64,000 bases of DNA, from NCBI GenBank assembly GCA_000381565.1, contig KB906724.1:1468166-1532165 (forward strand), written 5' to 3'. The DNA is from Oxalobacteraceae bacterium AB_14 (GTDB lineage Bacteria; Pseudomonadota; Gammaproteobacteria; Burkholderiales; Burkholderiaceae_D). The translations under genes were made by a program, and so were the position numbers. The notes below the pieces were generated by a model that saw only the letters and a list, made by a program, of their open reading frames with translations, made no database searches and was not told the DNA's origin. This document shows positions 1 to 9,390 of the stretch, piece by piece (positions within the stretch are counted from its first letter, which is position 1; each line of letters starts with the position of its first letter).

Positions 1-1
1 T

Positions 2-442
2 TGGTGCGATTCGGTGGTGTGCGCGGCGCCGTCCTACCTGGCAGAACGCGGCATGCCGCTGCGGGCCGAAGACCTGGCCGTGCACAACTGCCTGACCTAC
101 ACGTATTTCGGCAAGAGCCTGTGGCAGTTCACGGACCGCGATGGCGAGGCGGTGTCGGTGCCGGTCAGCGGCAACCTGTCGGCCAACGAGGATTTGATTT
201 TGCTGAAGGCGGCCGAGGAGGGCGCCGGCATCGCGCTGCAACCCTGGTACAGCGCGGCGCCGCTGATCGCCGAAGGCCGGCTGGTGGCGCTGCTGCCGGA
301 CTACGTGCCGCAGCAGATGGGCATCTACGGCATCTACACCTCGCGCCAGCACATGTCGCCGGCGCTGCGGGCGATGCTGGACTTCCTGCTGGACTGGTTC
401 GCCCGCGACCCGGCATGGCTGGGCCACGCCACGCCGCGTTAA
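2..442 (+). CDS. LysR-family transcriptional regulator, C-terminal part (5' end outside window)
   Basis: Only the last ~146 codons are present; the reading frame is open to the window edge, so the start and the N-terminal winged helix are missing. The visible part has the character of the second lobe of the LysR effector-binding domain: a stretch containing LILLKAAEEGAGIALQPWY followed by a run ending in PALRAMLDFLLDWF, which matches the usual end of LysR co-inducer domains. The effector and target genes cannot be told from this fragment. Its stop codon overlaps by four bases the stop of the convergent kinase gene. The family assignment rests on domain character alone. Confidence 0.75.
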   Translation, partial: WCDSVVCAAPSYLAERGMPLRAEDLAVHNCLTYTYFGKSLWQFTDRDGEAVSVPVSGNLSANEDLILLKAAEEGAGIALQPWYSAAPLIAEGRLVALLPDYVPQQMGIYGIYTSRQHMSPALRAMLDFLLDWFARDPAWLGHATPR

Positions 443-1752
443 ACTTGAAGCGCCATCATCCGCTGTTCGACATCGGCCAGCGACGGCCGGGCGGCGGGAT
501 CGGTTTGAACGCAGGCTGCTTGCAGTTTCGCCAGCGCCGCCTGCTGCGCGGCCGGCAGTTCGCAGCGCGCCATCAACTCATCGAGCAAATGGCCGAAGGC
601 CCGTACTTCCAGCCGTTGCAGGCCGGCCGCGTGCGGCGCACCCGGCGCGAACAGCGAGGCCGCGCCGAAGTCGCCCAGCAGGCTGCGGCCCTGGCCGCAA
701 TGCAGGATGTTGTGGCCGTACAGGTCGCCATGCATGATGCCTCGCTCATGCAGGTGGCGTGCTGCCGAAGCAATGCCGCCGGCGATGCCGAATAATTCCG
801 CCGGGCTGAAACGCTTGCCGTCCGGGTAGGTGTCGCGGGTGCAGCTGTCCAGGCTGGGCGGGCCGGCCAGGTTGCCGAAGCCGGGATCGATCAGCGGCAT
901 CACGCAGCCTTTCGCGCCCTCCGGATGATCGGACACTTCGCCAAGCACGGGGATCAGATTGGGATGTTCGCCCGAACTCACGCAGGCCGTCATCTCGCAG
1001 CGCGGCAGGCCATCGCTGGTGACCGCGCCCTTGAACATCTTGACGGCCACGGCCCGTTCGCCGTCGCCCTGCCGCAGGGCGGCCTGGTGGATCACGCCGG
1101 ATGCGCCTTCGCCCAGCTTCTGCTGGAATTGCAAACGATCCCACGCGATGCCGGCGATGCCGGCGCCGGTTTCGGCGGCCAGTTCGTCCGCCGCGCAGAA
1201 AGGATTGCCGGCGTAAGCCAGCCAGGACAGGCGCGGCATGGCGAGCAGCCAGACCGGCAGCTCGGCCAGCCGGTTGGCGGCTATGCGCAGCAGTTCCAGT
1301 CGCGAGCAGGCGGCCAGTTCGGACGGCAAGGTGCACAGCTGGTTCCCCGCCAACATCAGCTTTTGCAGTTGCATGCACTGGCCGATGGCGGCCGGCAGTT
1401 CCGCGACCTGGTTGTCGGTCAGGATCAGCCAGCGCAGGTCCGGCGGCAGCGCGGCGGCCGGAACTTCGCGGATCTGGTTGCTTTTGAAGCCGATCATCGT
1501 CAAAGCGGGGCAGGCGCCCAGCACCGCCGGCAGCGTCGTGAACTGGTTGGCGGAGCAGAAAATCACGCGCAGCTTGTGCAGGCGCGGCAGATCGGCCGGC
1601 AGCGAGGACAGGGCGTTGCCCGACAAGTCCAGGATTTCCAGGGTGTCGGCCAGGGCGAATATCTCGTTGGGAAACTCGGTCAGGCCGCAGGACATTTGCA
1701 GGCGCTGGACGCCGGCCAGTTGTCCGGCGCGTAACTGCTCTAAGGTGTGCAT
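439..1752 (-). CDS. Leucine-rich-repeat protein with C-terminal serine/threonine protein kinase domain
   Basis: A 437-residue protein. Residues ~15-185 are leucine-rich repeats of the L-x-x-L-x-L-x-x-N-x-L-x-x-LP kind (for example LEILDLSGNALSSLP at 38-52). A eukaryote-like kinase follows: glycine loop GEGASG (214-219), lysine in AVKMFK (K238), catalytic loop HGDLYGHN (341-348, with Gly in place of the Arg of HRD) and DFG (361-363). The activation segment is very short and no APE motif is visible. There is no signal peptide or membrane segment, so it is probably cytoplasmic. Substrates are unknown; the LRR part may bind partners. A PP2C phosphatase gene lies 9 kb away but is not linked. No good Shine-Dalgarno precedes the ATG. 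Confidence 0.85.
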   Translation of the reverse strand: MHTLEQLRAGQLAGVQRLQMSCGLTEFPNEIFALADTLEILDLSGNALSSLPADLPRLHKLRVIFCSANQFTTLPAVLGACPALTMIGFKSNQIREVPAAALPPDLRWLILTDNQVAELPAAIGQCMQLQKLMLAGNQLCTLPSELAACSRLELLRIAANRLAELPVWLLAMPRLSWLAYAGNPFCAADELAAETGAGIAGIAWDRLQFQQKLGEGASGVIHQAALRQGDGERAVAVKMFKGAVTSDGLPRCEMTACVSSGEHPNLIPVLGEVSDHPEGAKGCVMPLIDPGFGNLAGPPSLDSCTRDTYPDGKRFSPAELFGIAGGIASAARHLHERGIMHGDLYGHNILHCGQGRSLLGDFGAASLFAPGAPHAAGLQRLEVRAFGHLLDELMARCELPAAQQAALAKLQAACVQTDPAARPSLADVEQRMMALQV

Positions 1753-2081
1753 GAGGGGAGGGCGGGATCGGAAAGCGCTATTCTACAACCTCCACCGCAG
1801 GCCCAAAAAGCCGTTAAAGATATGGAAACATTACGCCCGAACCGAGCAGCCATGCGGTTTAAGTGAAAACCCGTACCGAAACATTTGTTACGCTTTTTGT
1901 CGCGGAATTGGTTGTTGGGATACAATACCGGTGCTATCCTGAATGACCGATTTTTGTAGTACTGAAGAACTATAGCCCTTCCCCACAACTTGATGTGCAA
2001 TCCGCTAACCGGTCAGGCCGTGTCGCGGAAGGTTAGATTAACCCGCTAATTCCTCGCGAAGCGCGAAGAAAGGTGAGCAAG
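1753..2081. other. Intergenic region upstream of sucA
   Basis: 329 bases without a convincing gene, and visibly more AT-rich than its surroundings. It holds the candidate sucA promoter given separately and a long leader. Just before the ATG there is a small stem (TCGCG-aag-CGCGA) at about 2054-2066, immediately upstream of the Shine-Dalgarno sequence. The only open frame, on the minus strand, has no coding character. Confidence 0.5.
1897..1926 (+). promoter_or_regulatory. Candidate sigma-70 promoter for the sucA operon
   Basis: TTGTCG (1897-1902) and TACAAT (1921-1926) are separated by 18 bases; the -10 box matches the consensus at five of six positions and the -35 box at four. It would give a leader of roughly 150 nt before sucA. 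This is the best promoter-like match in the intergenic region, but it is only a sequence match. Confidence 0.4.
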
Positions 2082-4937
2082 ATGATGCAACAATATACGT
2101 CCAATTCCTACCTGTTTGGTGGGAACGCACCGTACGTCGAAGAACTGTACGAGGCGTACCTCAACAATCCAGGTTCCGTGCCAGACAACTGGCGCGCCTA
2201 CTTCGACGCCATGCAGCACGTGCCGGCCGTCGACGGTTCCAATAAGCCAGACGTCGCTCACGCTTCGGTCATCGCCTCCTTCGCCGAACGCGCGAAAGCC
2301 GGCCCGATCCGCACCGTGGTTGCCTCCGCCGACGCTGAAATGGGCCGCAAGCGCGTCGCCGCGACCCAGCTGATCGCCGCTTACCGCTACCTGGGTTCCC
2401 GCTGGGCCAACCTGGATCCGCTGCAACGCCAGGAACGTCCGTCGATTCCTGAGCTCGAGCCGAGCTTCTACGGCTTCTCCGATGCGGACATGGACACCGT
2501 ATTCAACATCAGCAACACCTACTTCGGCCCTGAAACCGCGACCCTGCGCGACCTGCTGAACTTCCTGCGCGACACCTACACCCGTTCGATCGGCGCAGAG
2601 TACATGTACATCTCCGATCCGGCTGAAAAGCGCTGGTTGCAGGAACGCCTGGAATCGATCCGCTCGACCCCGAGCTTCACTGCCGAGAAGAAAAAGCACA
2701 TCCTGGAACGCCTGACCGCGGCCGAAGGCCTGGAACGCTACCTGCACACCAAATACGTCGGCCAGAAACGCTTCTCGCTGGAAGGCGGCGAAACCTTCAT
2801 CGCCTCGATCGACGAAATCATCCAGCGCGCCGGCGAAAAAGGCGTGCAGGAGATCGTTATCGGCATGGCCCACCGCGGCCGCCTGAACGTGCTGGTCAAC
2901 ACCCTGGGCAAGTCGCCCAAGGAACTGTTCGAAGAATTCGAAGGCAAGCACGGCGACGACCTGCCGGCCGGCGACGTCAAATACCACCAAGGCTTCTCGT
3001 CGGACATCTCGACCGCCGGCGGTCCGGTCCACCTGTCGCTGGCGTTCAACCCGTCGCACCTGGAAATCGTCAACCCTGTGGTTGAAGGTTCGGTCAAGGC
3101 GCGCATGGACCGTCGCGGCGACACCCTGGGCAAGCAAGTGCTGCCTATCCTGGTGCACGGCGATGCCGCCTTCGCAGGCCAGGGCGTTGTGATGGAAACC
3201 CTGAACCTGGCGCAGACCCGCGGCTACGGCACGGGCGGCACGGTGCACATCGTCATCAACAACCAGATCGGCTTCACCACGTCCGACCCGCGCGATGCGC
3301 GCTCGACCATCTACTGCTCGGACGTCGTCAAGATGATCGAGGCACCGGTGCTGCACGTGAACGCCGACGATCCTGAAGCCGTGGTGCTGGCTTCGCAGAT
3401 CGCCATGGACTACCGTCTGCAGTTCCAGAAGGATATCGTTGTCGACATCATCTGCTACCGCAAACTGGGCCACAACGAACAAGATACGCCGGCGCTGACC
3501 CAGCCGCTGATGTACAAGAAGATCGGCACCCACCCAGGCACCCGCAAGCTGTACGCCGACAAGCTGGTGGCGCAGACCGTGATCGCGGCCGATGGCGGCG
3601 AGCAGATGCAAGCGGCCTTCCGCGATGCGATGGACGCCGGCAAGCACACCGTCGATCCAGTGATCTCCAACTTCAAGAACAAGTACGCGGTCGACTGGCT
3701 GCCGTTCCTGAACCGCAAATGGACCGACTCGGCCGACACCGCCGTGCCGATGACCGAACTGAAGCGCCTGGCCACCCGCATCACCACCGTGCCGGAAAAC
3801 TTCAAGGTCCACTCGCTGGTCGAGAAAGTACTGGGCGACCGCGCCAACATGGGCAAGGGCGAACTGAACCTGGACTGGGGCATGGGCGAACACCTGGCCT
3901 ACGCATCGCTGGTCGCTTCGGGCTACGCTGTGCGCCTGACCGGCCAGGACGCCGGCCGCGGCACCTTCGTGCACCGCCACGCCGTGCTGCACGACCAGAA
4001 CCGCGAGCGTTGGGACGCAGGCACCTACGTGCCGCTGCAGAACATCGCCGAAGGCCAGGCGCCGTTCACCGTGATCGACTCCGTGCTGTCCGAAGAGGCG
4101 GTGCTGGGCTTCGAATACGGCTACTCGACCGCCGAGCCGAACACGCTGACGATCTGGGAAGCCCAGTTCGGCGACTTCGTCAACGGCGCGCAAGTGGTCA
4201 TCGACCAGTTCATCAGCTCCGGCGAAGTGAAATGGGGCCGCGCTTCGGGCCTGGTCATGATGCTGCCGCACGGTTACGAAGGCCAGGGTCCCGAGCACTC
4301 GTCCGCACGTCCGGAACGTTTCCTGCAGCTGTGCGCCGACAACAATATGCAAGTGGTGCAGCCGACCACCGCGTCGCAGATCTTCCACGTGCTGCGCCGC
4401 CAGATGGTGCGTCAGTTCCGCAAGCCGCTGGTGATCCTGACGCCTAAGTCGCTGCTGCGTAACAAGGACGCAGGTTCCGCGCTGACCGAACTGGCCAAGG
4501 GCGCGTTCCAGACCGTGATCGGCGAAGTCGACGAGAAAATCGACGCCAAGAAAGTCAAGCGCGTGGTCGCCTGCTCGGGCAAGGTCTACTACGACCTGGT
4601 CAACGCACGCAAGACCCGTGGCCAGACCGACACCGCCATCATCCGCGTTGAACAGCTGTATCCGTTCCCGCACAAATCGTTCGCTGCCGAACTGAAGAAG
4701 TTCCCGAACCTGGCGGAAGTGGTGTGGGCGCAGGACGAGCCGCAGAATCAGGGCCCATGGTTCCAGATTCAGCACAACATCTTCGAGAGCATGGACGCCG
4801 GTCAGCGCCTGGCATACGCCGGCCGCCCAGCGTCGGCATCGCCGGCTGTCGGCTACTACGACAAGCACTACGCCCAGCAAAAAGACCTGCTGGAGACGGC
4901 GTTCTCGAAGCTCAAAGGCTTTATTCTGACGAAATAA
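2082..4937 (+). CDS. sucA: 2-oxoglutarate dehydrogenase E1 component (thiamine diphosphate-dependent)
   Basis: A 951-residue TCA-cycle enzyme that decarboxylates 2-oxoglutarate and hands the succinyl group to the lipoyl arm of E2 (SucB). The N-terminus (SNSYLFGGNAPYVEELYEAY) is the usual E2-binding start of SucA. Thiamine diphosphate and active-site segments are present: IGMAHRGRLNVL, HGDAAFAGQG (near residue 360), NNQIGFTT and RKLGHNEQDTP. Length is normal for the family. Start choice: ATG at 2082 after AAAGGTGAG; the frame is also open from a GTG at 2073, which overlaps that ribosome-binding site. First gene of sucA-sucB-(pspC-like)-lpdA; a hairpin separates it from sucB. Confidence 0.97.
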   Translation: MMQQYTSNSYLFGGNAPYVEELYEAYLNNPGSVPDNWRAYFDAMQHVPAVDGSNKPDVAHASVIASFAERAKAGPIRTVVASADAEMGRKRVAATQLIAAYRYLGSRWANLDPLQRQERPSIPELEPSFYGFSDADMDTVFNISNTYFGPETATLRDLLNFLRDTYTRSIGAEYMYISDPAEKRWLQERLESIRSTPSFTAEKKKHILERLTAAEGLERYLHTKYVGQKRFSLEGGETFIASIDEIIQRAGEKGVQEIVIGMAHRGRLNVLVNTLGKSPKELFEEFEGKHGDDLPAGDVKYHQGFSSDISTAGGPVHLSLAFNPSHLEIVNPVVEGSVKARMDRRGDTLGKQVLPILVHGDAAFAGQGVVMETLNLAQTRGYGTGGTVHIVINNQIGFTTSDPRDARSTIYCSDVVKMIEAPVLHVNADDPEAVVLASQIAMDYRLQFQKDIVVDIICYRKLGHNEQDTPALTQPLMYKKIGTHPGTRKLYADKLVAQTVIAADGGEQMQAAFRDAMDAGKHTVDPVISNFKNKYAVDWLPFLNRKWTDSADTAVPMTELKRLATRITTVPENFKVHSLVEKVLGDRANMGKGELNLDWGMGEHLAYASLVASGYAVRLTGQDAGRGTFVHRHAVLHDQNRERWDAGTYVPLQNIAEGQAPFTVIDSVLSEEAVLGFEYGYSTAEPNTLTIWEAQFGDFVNGAQVVIDQFISSGEVKWGRASGLVMMLPHGYEGQGPEHSSARPERFLQLCADNNMQVVQPTTASQIFHVLRRQMVRQFRKPLVILTPKSLLRNKDAGSALTELAKGAFQTVIGEVDEKIDAKKVKRVVACSGKVYYDLVNARKTRGQTDTAIIRVEQLYPFPHKSFAAELKKFPNLAEVVWAQDEPQNQGPWFQIQHNIFESMDAGQRLAYAGRPASASPAVGYYDKHYAQQKDLLETAFSKLKGFILTK

Positions 4938-4944
4938 AGGTCCA

Positions 4945-4971
4945 AGGCGTCGTGCGGGTCGCACGACGCCT
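4945..4971 (+). other. Strong hairpin in the sucA-sucB spacer
   Basis: GGCGTCGTGCG (4946-4956), loop GGT, CGCACGACGCC (4960-4970), with an extra A-T pair outside: a perfect 12-bp stem eight bases after the sucA stop. No T-run follows, so it is not a classic intrinsic terminator. It could stabilise the sucA 3' end or set the E1:E2 ratio. A second, weaker stem (GCGCCC/GGGCGC, 5000-5026) lies further down the same spacer. Confidence 0.6.
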
Positions 4972-5054
4972 GACCAAATAATCGCACTTACTTGACGGAG
5001 CGCCCTGCTGCTACGCGGCGGGGCGCCGCAACAATAAAATATACGGAGTTTTAC

Positions 5055-6320
5055 ATGGCACAAATCGAAGTCAAAGTCCCCCAGCTGTCGGAATCGGTAG
5101 CAGAAGCAACCATGCTGACCTGGCATAAAAAAGTCGGCGACGCAGTCGCTCGCGACGAAAACCTGATTGACATCGAAACCGATAAAGTCGTTCTGGAACT
5201 GCCGGCGCCAGCCGCCGGCGTTCTGGTCAAGATCATCAAGGGCGACGGCAGCACCGTGGTTGCTGACGAACTGATCGCTGTTATCGACACTGACGGCGTC
5301 GCCGCAGCAGCCGCTCCAGCAGCCGCGGCAGACGCTCCAGCAGCAGCCGCTCCAGCAGCTGCCGCACCAGCCGCTGCCCCAGCAGCCGCAACCGGCGGTT
5401 CCAAAGGCGACGTGGCCATGCCTGCCGCCGCCAAGATCCTGTCGGAAAAAGGCCTGAGCGCTGGCGATGTCGCCGGTTCGGGCAAAGACGGCCGCGTGAC
5501 CAAGGGCGACGCCCTGGCCGCTTCCGCTCCTTCGACGCCAGCCGTTGCCGCCCTGGCGCCAGCTGCCGCCAAGCCAGCCCTGCAGCAAGTTGCCGCGCCG
5601 TCGGTCGCCAGCCTGGGCGCACGTCCGGAAGAGCGCGTGCCGATGAGCCGCCTGCGCGCACGTATCGCCGAGCGCCTGATCCAGTCGCAATCGACCAACG
5701 CCATCCTGACCACGTTCAATGAAGTGAACATGGCGCCGGTCATGGAACTGCGCAACAAGTATAAAGACAAGTTCGAAAAAGAGCACGGCGTCAAGCTGGG
5801 CTTCATGTCCTTCTTCGTCAAGGCGGCTGTGGCAGCGCTGAAGAAATACCCGATCATCAACGCATCAGTCGACGGCAACGATATCGTCTACCACGGCTAC
5901 TTCGACATCGGCATCGCGGTCGGTTCGCCACGCGGCCTGGTCGTGCCTATCCTGCGCAACGCCGACCAGATGTCGATCGCCGACATCGAGAAGAAAATCG
6001 GTGAATTCGGCGCCAAGGCCAAGGACGGCAAGCTGACCCTGGACGACCTGACCGGCGGCACCTTCTCGATCTCGAACGGCGGCACCTTCGGCTCCATGCT
6101 GTCGACCCCGATCATCAACCCGCCACAATCGGCCATCCTGGGCGTGCACGCGACCAAGGACCGCGCCGTGGTGGAAAACGGCCAGATCGTGATCCGCCCG
6201 ATGAACTACCTGGCTATGTCCTACGACCACCGCATCATCGACGGTCGCGAAGCCGTGCTGGGCCTGGTCGCGATGAAAGAGGCGCTGGAAGATCCGGCAC
6301 GCCTGCTGCTGGACCTGTAA
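5055..6320 (+). CDS. sucB: 2-oxoglutarate dehydrogenase E2 component, dihydrolipoyllysine succinyltransferase
   Basis: 421 residues. It moves the succinyl group from E1 via lipoate to CoA and forms the core of the complex. Domains in order: one lipoyl domain with ETDK (lipoylated Lys44), an Ala/Pro-rich flexible linker (~90-125), the peripheral-subunit-binding domain (~130-170, [10 protein letters not shown]), a second Ala-rich linker, then the catalytic acyltransferase domain ending in [13 protein letters not shown] with active-site His392 and Asp396. Start taken at the ATG at 5055, preceded by ACGGAG; the frame is open upstream but codes for nothing family-like there. Co-transcribed with sucA and lpdA by position. 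Confidence 0.97.
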   Translation: MAQIEVKVPQLSESVAEATMLTWHKKVGDAVARDENLIDIETDKVVLELPAPAAGVLVKIIKGDGSTVVADELIAVIDTDGVAAAAAPAAAADAPAAAAPAAAAPAAAPAAATGGSKGDVAMPAAAKILSEKGLSAGDVAGSGKDGRVTKGDALAASAPSTPAVAALAPAAAKPALQQVAAPSVASLGARPEERVPMSRLRARIAERLIQSQSTNAILTTFNEVNMAPVMELRNKYKDKFEKEHGVKLGFMSFFVKAAVAALKKYPIINASVDGNDIVYHGYFDIGIAVGSPRGLVVPILRNADQMSIADIEKKIGEFGAKAKDGKLTLDDLTGGTFSISNGGTFGSMLSTPIINPPQSAILGVHATKDRAVVENGQIVIRPMNYLAMSYDHRIIDGREAVLGLVAMKEALEDPARLLLDL

Positions 6321-6439
6321 TTTCATAAGGCTTGACCCCGGCAGTTCGGGGGCTGACCCAGGGACCGGATAGGGGCTACGCCCCGCCGGCCCTGCGGCCC
6401 GGCCCCCAGGCTCGCGGGTTTCATCTCCGAGGATCATCA

Positions 6440-6751
6440 ATGAGCGTATCTGAAGAAATCAAGCGTTTGCACGAATTGCAGCAGGCTGGCGCGCTGTCGG
6501 ACGAAGAGTTCGCCGCCGCCAAGGCCCGGTTGCTGGACCAGGAAGCCTCTTCCGGCATCGCCAACGACATCACCCGATTGCGCCGCTCGAACACCGATCG
6601 CTGGCTGGGCGGCGTTTGTGGCGGGCTGGGCCAGATCACCGGGGTTGAATCCTGGATCTGGCGCTTGCTGTTCGTACTGTTTGTGCTGACCTTTGGCTTC
6701 GGACTCGCCATCTACATTCTGTTATGGATTTTCGTACCAGAAGAGAACTGA
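6440..6751 (+). CDS. Small membrane protein with SHOCT-like and PspC domains
   Basis: 103 residues. The N-terminal ~35 residues (IKRLHELQQAGALSDEEF) look like a SHOCT oligomerisation motif; the rest is a PspC domain (GGVCGGLGQ followed by a hydrophobic membrane segment, about 70-98). PspC proteins act in phage-shock-type envelope stress responses, but this one sits alone inside the sucAB-lpd operon, so its role here is unknown. ATG at 6440 follows GAGGA. The frame is open further upstream through a GC-rich spacer (6321-6439) that has no coding character. lpdA begins 14 bases downstream. Confidence 0.8.
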   Translation: MSVSEEIKRLHELQQAGALSDEEFAAAKARLLDQEASSGIANDITRLRRSNTDRWLGGVCGGLGQITGVESWIWRLLFVLFVLTFGFGLAIYILLWIFVPEEN

Positions 6752-6765
6752 TTGGAAAATAAAAA

Positions 6766-8196
6766 ATGAGTAAACAATTTGACGTGGTAGTCATCGGCGC
6801 CGGTCCTGGCGGTTACATCGCGGCGATCCGCGCAGCGCAACTGGGTTTCTCGGTCGCTTGCGTGGACGCATGGGAAAATGAAAAGGGCGGCCCGGCCCCA
6901 GGCGGCACTTGCACCAACGTAGGCTGCATCCCGTCGAAGGCGCTGCTGCAATCGTCGGAACACTTCGAGCACGCCGGTCACGCGTTCAAGGAACACGGCA
7001 TCGATGTCGCCGGCCTGTCGCTGAACCTGCCGCAAATGCTCAAGCGCAAGAACACCGTTGTGAAGCAGAACAACGACGGCATCCTGTTCCTGTTCAAGAA
7101 AAACAAGGTCACCTTCTTCCACGGCCGCGCAGCGTTCGCCGGCGCCGCCACCGCCGACGGCTACCCGCTGGCGATCTCCGCGCCCGCCAACGAGACCATC
7201 AACGCCAAGCAAGTGATCATCGCCACCGGCTCCAACGCCCGTGCCCTGCCGGGCGCGGAGTTCGACGAGAAACTGATCCTGTCGAACACTGGCGCGCTGG
7301 CCATCGAAGGCGTGCCTGCCAAGCTGGGCGTGATCGGCGCCGGCGTGATCGGCCTGGAAATGGGTTCCGTATGGCGCCGCCTGGGTTCCGAAGTGACCGT
7401 GCTGGAAGGCTTGCCTGTGTTCCTGGGCGCGGTCGATGAGCAGATCGCCAGGGAAGCCGGCAAGCTGTTCGCCAAGCAGGGCCTGAACATCAACCTGGGC
7501 TGCAAGATCGGCACCATCACCAAGGGCGCCGACAACGTCACCGTGGCCTACGAAAACGCCAAGGGCGAAGCGCAGAGCGCCGTGTTCGACAAGCTGATCA
7601 TCTCGATCGGCCGCACCCCGAACACCGACGGCCTGGCCGCCGACAAAGTGGGCCTGAAGCTGGACGAGCGCGGCTTCGTCGCCGTCGACGACGACTGCAA
7701 GACCAACCTGCCAGGCGTCTGGGCAGTGGGCGACGTGGTACGCGGCCCGATGCTGGCGCACAAGGCGGAAGAAGAAGGCGTTGCCGTCGCCGAGCGCATG
7801 GCTGGCCAGCACGGCCACACCAACTTCAACACCATCCCTTGGGTCATCTACACCTCGCCGGAAATCGCGTGGGTAGGCCGCACCGAGCAGCAGCTGAAGG
7901 CGGACGGCGTGGCCTACAAGGCCGGCACCTTCCCATTCCTGGCGAACGGCCGCGCACGCGCGCTGGGCGACACCTCGGGCATGGTCAAGTTCCTGGCCGA
8001 CGCGACCACCGACGAAATCCTGGGCGTGCACATCATCGGACCGATGGCTTCCGAGCTGATCTCCGAAGCGGTGGTGGCGATGGAGTTCAAGGCTTCGGCT
8101 GAGGACATCGCGCGCATCTGCCACGCACACCCGTCGCTGTCGGAAGCGACCAAGGAAGCGGCGCTGGCGATCGACAAGCGCACGCTGAACTTCTAA
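6766..8196 (+). CDS. lpdA: Dihydrolipoyl dehydrogenase (E3)
   Basis: 476 residues. A flavoprotein that reoxidises the dihydrolipoyl arm of SucB and passes electrons to NAD+. FAD-binding GAGPGG (11-16), redox-active disulfide C49-TNVG-C54, the NAD-binding segment [16 protein letters not shown], a second FAD segment [18 protein letters not shown], and the C-terminal HAHPSLSE with the catalytic His-Glu pair are all visible. Last gene of the operon; a strong terminator lies about 20 bases after the stop. The ribosome-binding site is weak (TTGGAAAA). Confidence 0.97.
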   Translation: MSKQFDVVVIGAGPGGYIAAIRAAQLGFSVACVDAWENEKGGPAPGGTCTNVGCIPSKALLQSSEHFEHAGHAFKEHGIDVAGLSLNLPQMLKRKNTVVKQNNDGILFLFKKNKVTFFHGRAAFAGAATADGYPLAISAPANETINAKQVIIATGSNARALPGAEFDEKLILSNTGALAIEGVPAKLGVIGAGVIGLEMGSVWRRLGSEVTVLEGLPVFLGAVDEQIAREAGKLFAKQGLNINLGCKIGTITKGADNVTVAYENAKGEAQSAVFDKLIISIGRTPNTDGLAADKVGLKLDERGFVAVDDDCKTNLPGVWAVGDVVRGPMLAHKAEEEGVAVAERMAGQHGHTNFNTIPWVIYTSPEIAWVGRTEQQLKADGVAYKAGTFPFLANGRARALGDTSGMVKFLADATTDEILGVHIIGPMASELISEAVVAMEFKASAEDIARICHAHPSLSEATKEAALAIDKRTLNF

Positions 8197-8217
8197 GCAG
8201 GACCCATAAGCGGACTG

Positions 8218-8249
8218 CGGGCGGACTGCGGTCCGCCCGTTTTTATTTT
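8218..8249 (+). terminator. Intrinsic terminator of the sucA-lpdA operon
   Basis: CGGGCGGAC, loop TGCG, GTCCGCCCG gives a perfect 9-bp GC-rich stem followed directly by TTTTTATTTT. It lies between lpdA and zapE, so zapE probably has its own promoter or depends on readthrough. Confidence 0.9.
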
Positions 8250-8275
8250 GCGCGCCGCCACAAAGAATCGAACAC

Positions 8276-9373
8276 ATGAACGTCGAAGAGTTTTATCAGC
8301 ATGCGCTGCAAGAGCGCAATTTCAAGGCCGACGCCGCCCAGCGGCGCGCGGTCGACCGCCTGCAACTGTGCTATGACGAATGGGTGGCCTACAAGGGCCA
8401 GCGCTCCAGCACGTTCAAGCGGCTGATCAATCGTCCCGGCGTGCCGAAAGGCGTCTACATGTGGGGTGGGGTGGGGCGCGGCAAGTCCTTCCTGATGGAC
8501 AGCTTCTATTCGGTGGTGCCGCTGGTGCGCAAGACGCGCCTGCACTTCCACGAGTTCATGCGCGGCGTGCACCGCCAGCTCGACGAGCTGACCGGCGTCG
8601 CCAATCCGCTCGACGAGGTGGCCAAGCGCATCGCCAAGAAATACCGTTTGATCTGCTTCGACGAGTTCCACATCTCGGACGTGGCCGACGCCATGATCAT
8701 GTACAACCTGTTGAGCGCACTGTTCGACAACGGCGTGTCCTTCATCATGACCTCGAACTACGATCCGAAACTGCTGTACCCGGACGGCCTGCACCGCGAC
8801 CGCATCCTGCCCACCATCGCCCTGCTGTACGACAAGCTGGACGTGATGAACATCGACGCCGGCGTCGACTACCGCGGCCGCGCGCTGGAGCAGGTCGATT
8901 CCTACCTGACGCCGCTCAACGCCCATACCGACGAGGCGCTGCGCGAGGCCTACGCCCGCATCGCCGAGACCGCCGACGAAGATCCGGTGGTGCGCATCGA
9001 GGCGCGTGAAATCCGCGCGCTGCGCCGCGCCGGCACCATCATCTGGTTCGACTTCAACACCCTGTGCGGCGGTCCCCGCTCGCAGAACGATTACCTGGAA
9101 ATCGCCAGCCGCTTCCATACCGTGATATTGTCCGGGATTCCGATGATGTCGGCCGCGATGTCGTCGGAGGCGCGGCGCTTCACCTGGCTGATCGACGTGT
9201 TCTACGACCAGGGCGTCAAGCTGCTGATGTCGGCCGAGGTGGAGCCGGAAGAGCTGTACACCAACGGCACGCTGGCCAACGAATTTCACCGCACGGTGTC
9301 GCGCATCGTCGAGATGCAATCGCGCGAGTACATGGATAAGGAGCAGCGCGCCGCGGCCGGCGCGCTGGCGTGA
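8276..9373 (+). CDS. zapE: Cell division protein ZapE (AFG1-family ATPase)
   Basis: 365 residues of the AFG1/ZapE family. In other bacteria ZapE is a Z-ring-associated ATPase, and related AFG1 proteins help in protein quality control. Walker A GGVGRGKS (64-71) is followed by LICFDEFHISDVADAM (Walker B plus the family signature), then MTSNYDPKLLYPDGL. Length is normal for the proteobacterial protein. It follows the 2-oxoglutarate dehydrogenase operon, separated by a terminator, and overlaps slightly with the open frame of the next gene. Confidence 0.93.
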   Translation: MNVEEFYQHALQERNFKADAAQRRAVDRLQLCYDEWVAYKGQRSSTFKRLINRPGVPKGVYMWGGVGRGKSFLMDSFYSVVPLVRKTRLHFHEFMRGVHRQLDELTGVANPLDEVAKRIAKKYRLICFDEFHISDVADAMIMYNLLSALFDNGVSFIMTSNYDPKLLYPDGLHRDRILPTIALLYDKLDVMNIDAGVDYRGRALEQVDSYLTPLNAHTDEALREAYARIAETADEDPVVRIEAREIRALRRAGTIIWFDFNTLCGGPRSQNDYLEIASRFHTVILSGIPMMSAAMSSEARRFTWLIDVFYDQGVKLLMSAEVEPEELYTNGTLANEFHRTVSRIVEMQSREYMDKEQRAAAGALA

Positions 9374-9390
9374 TGCAACAGGAAAAAAAT

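Noticed and set aside
4992..5054. Longer N-terminus of sucB
   Set aside because: The 21 extra codons cover a hairpin-rich spacer; the lipoyl domain begins right after the ATG at 5055.
2046..5786. Very long open frame (1246 codons) on the minus strand
   Set aside because: Exactly antisense to sucA and sucB; it arises from GC-rich codon bias and has no family-like motifs.
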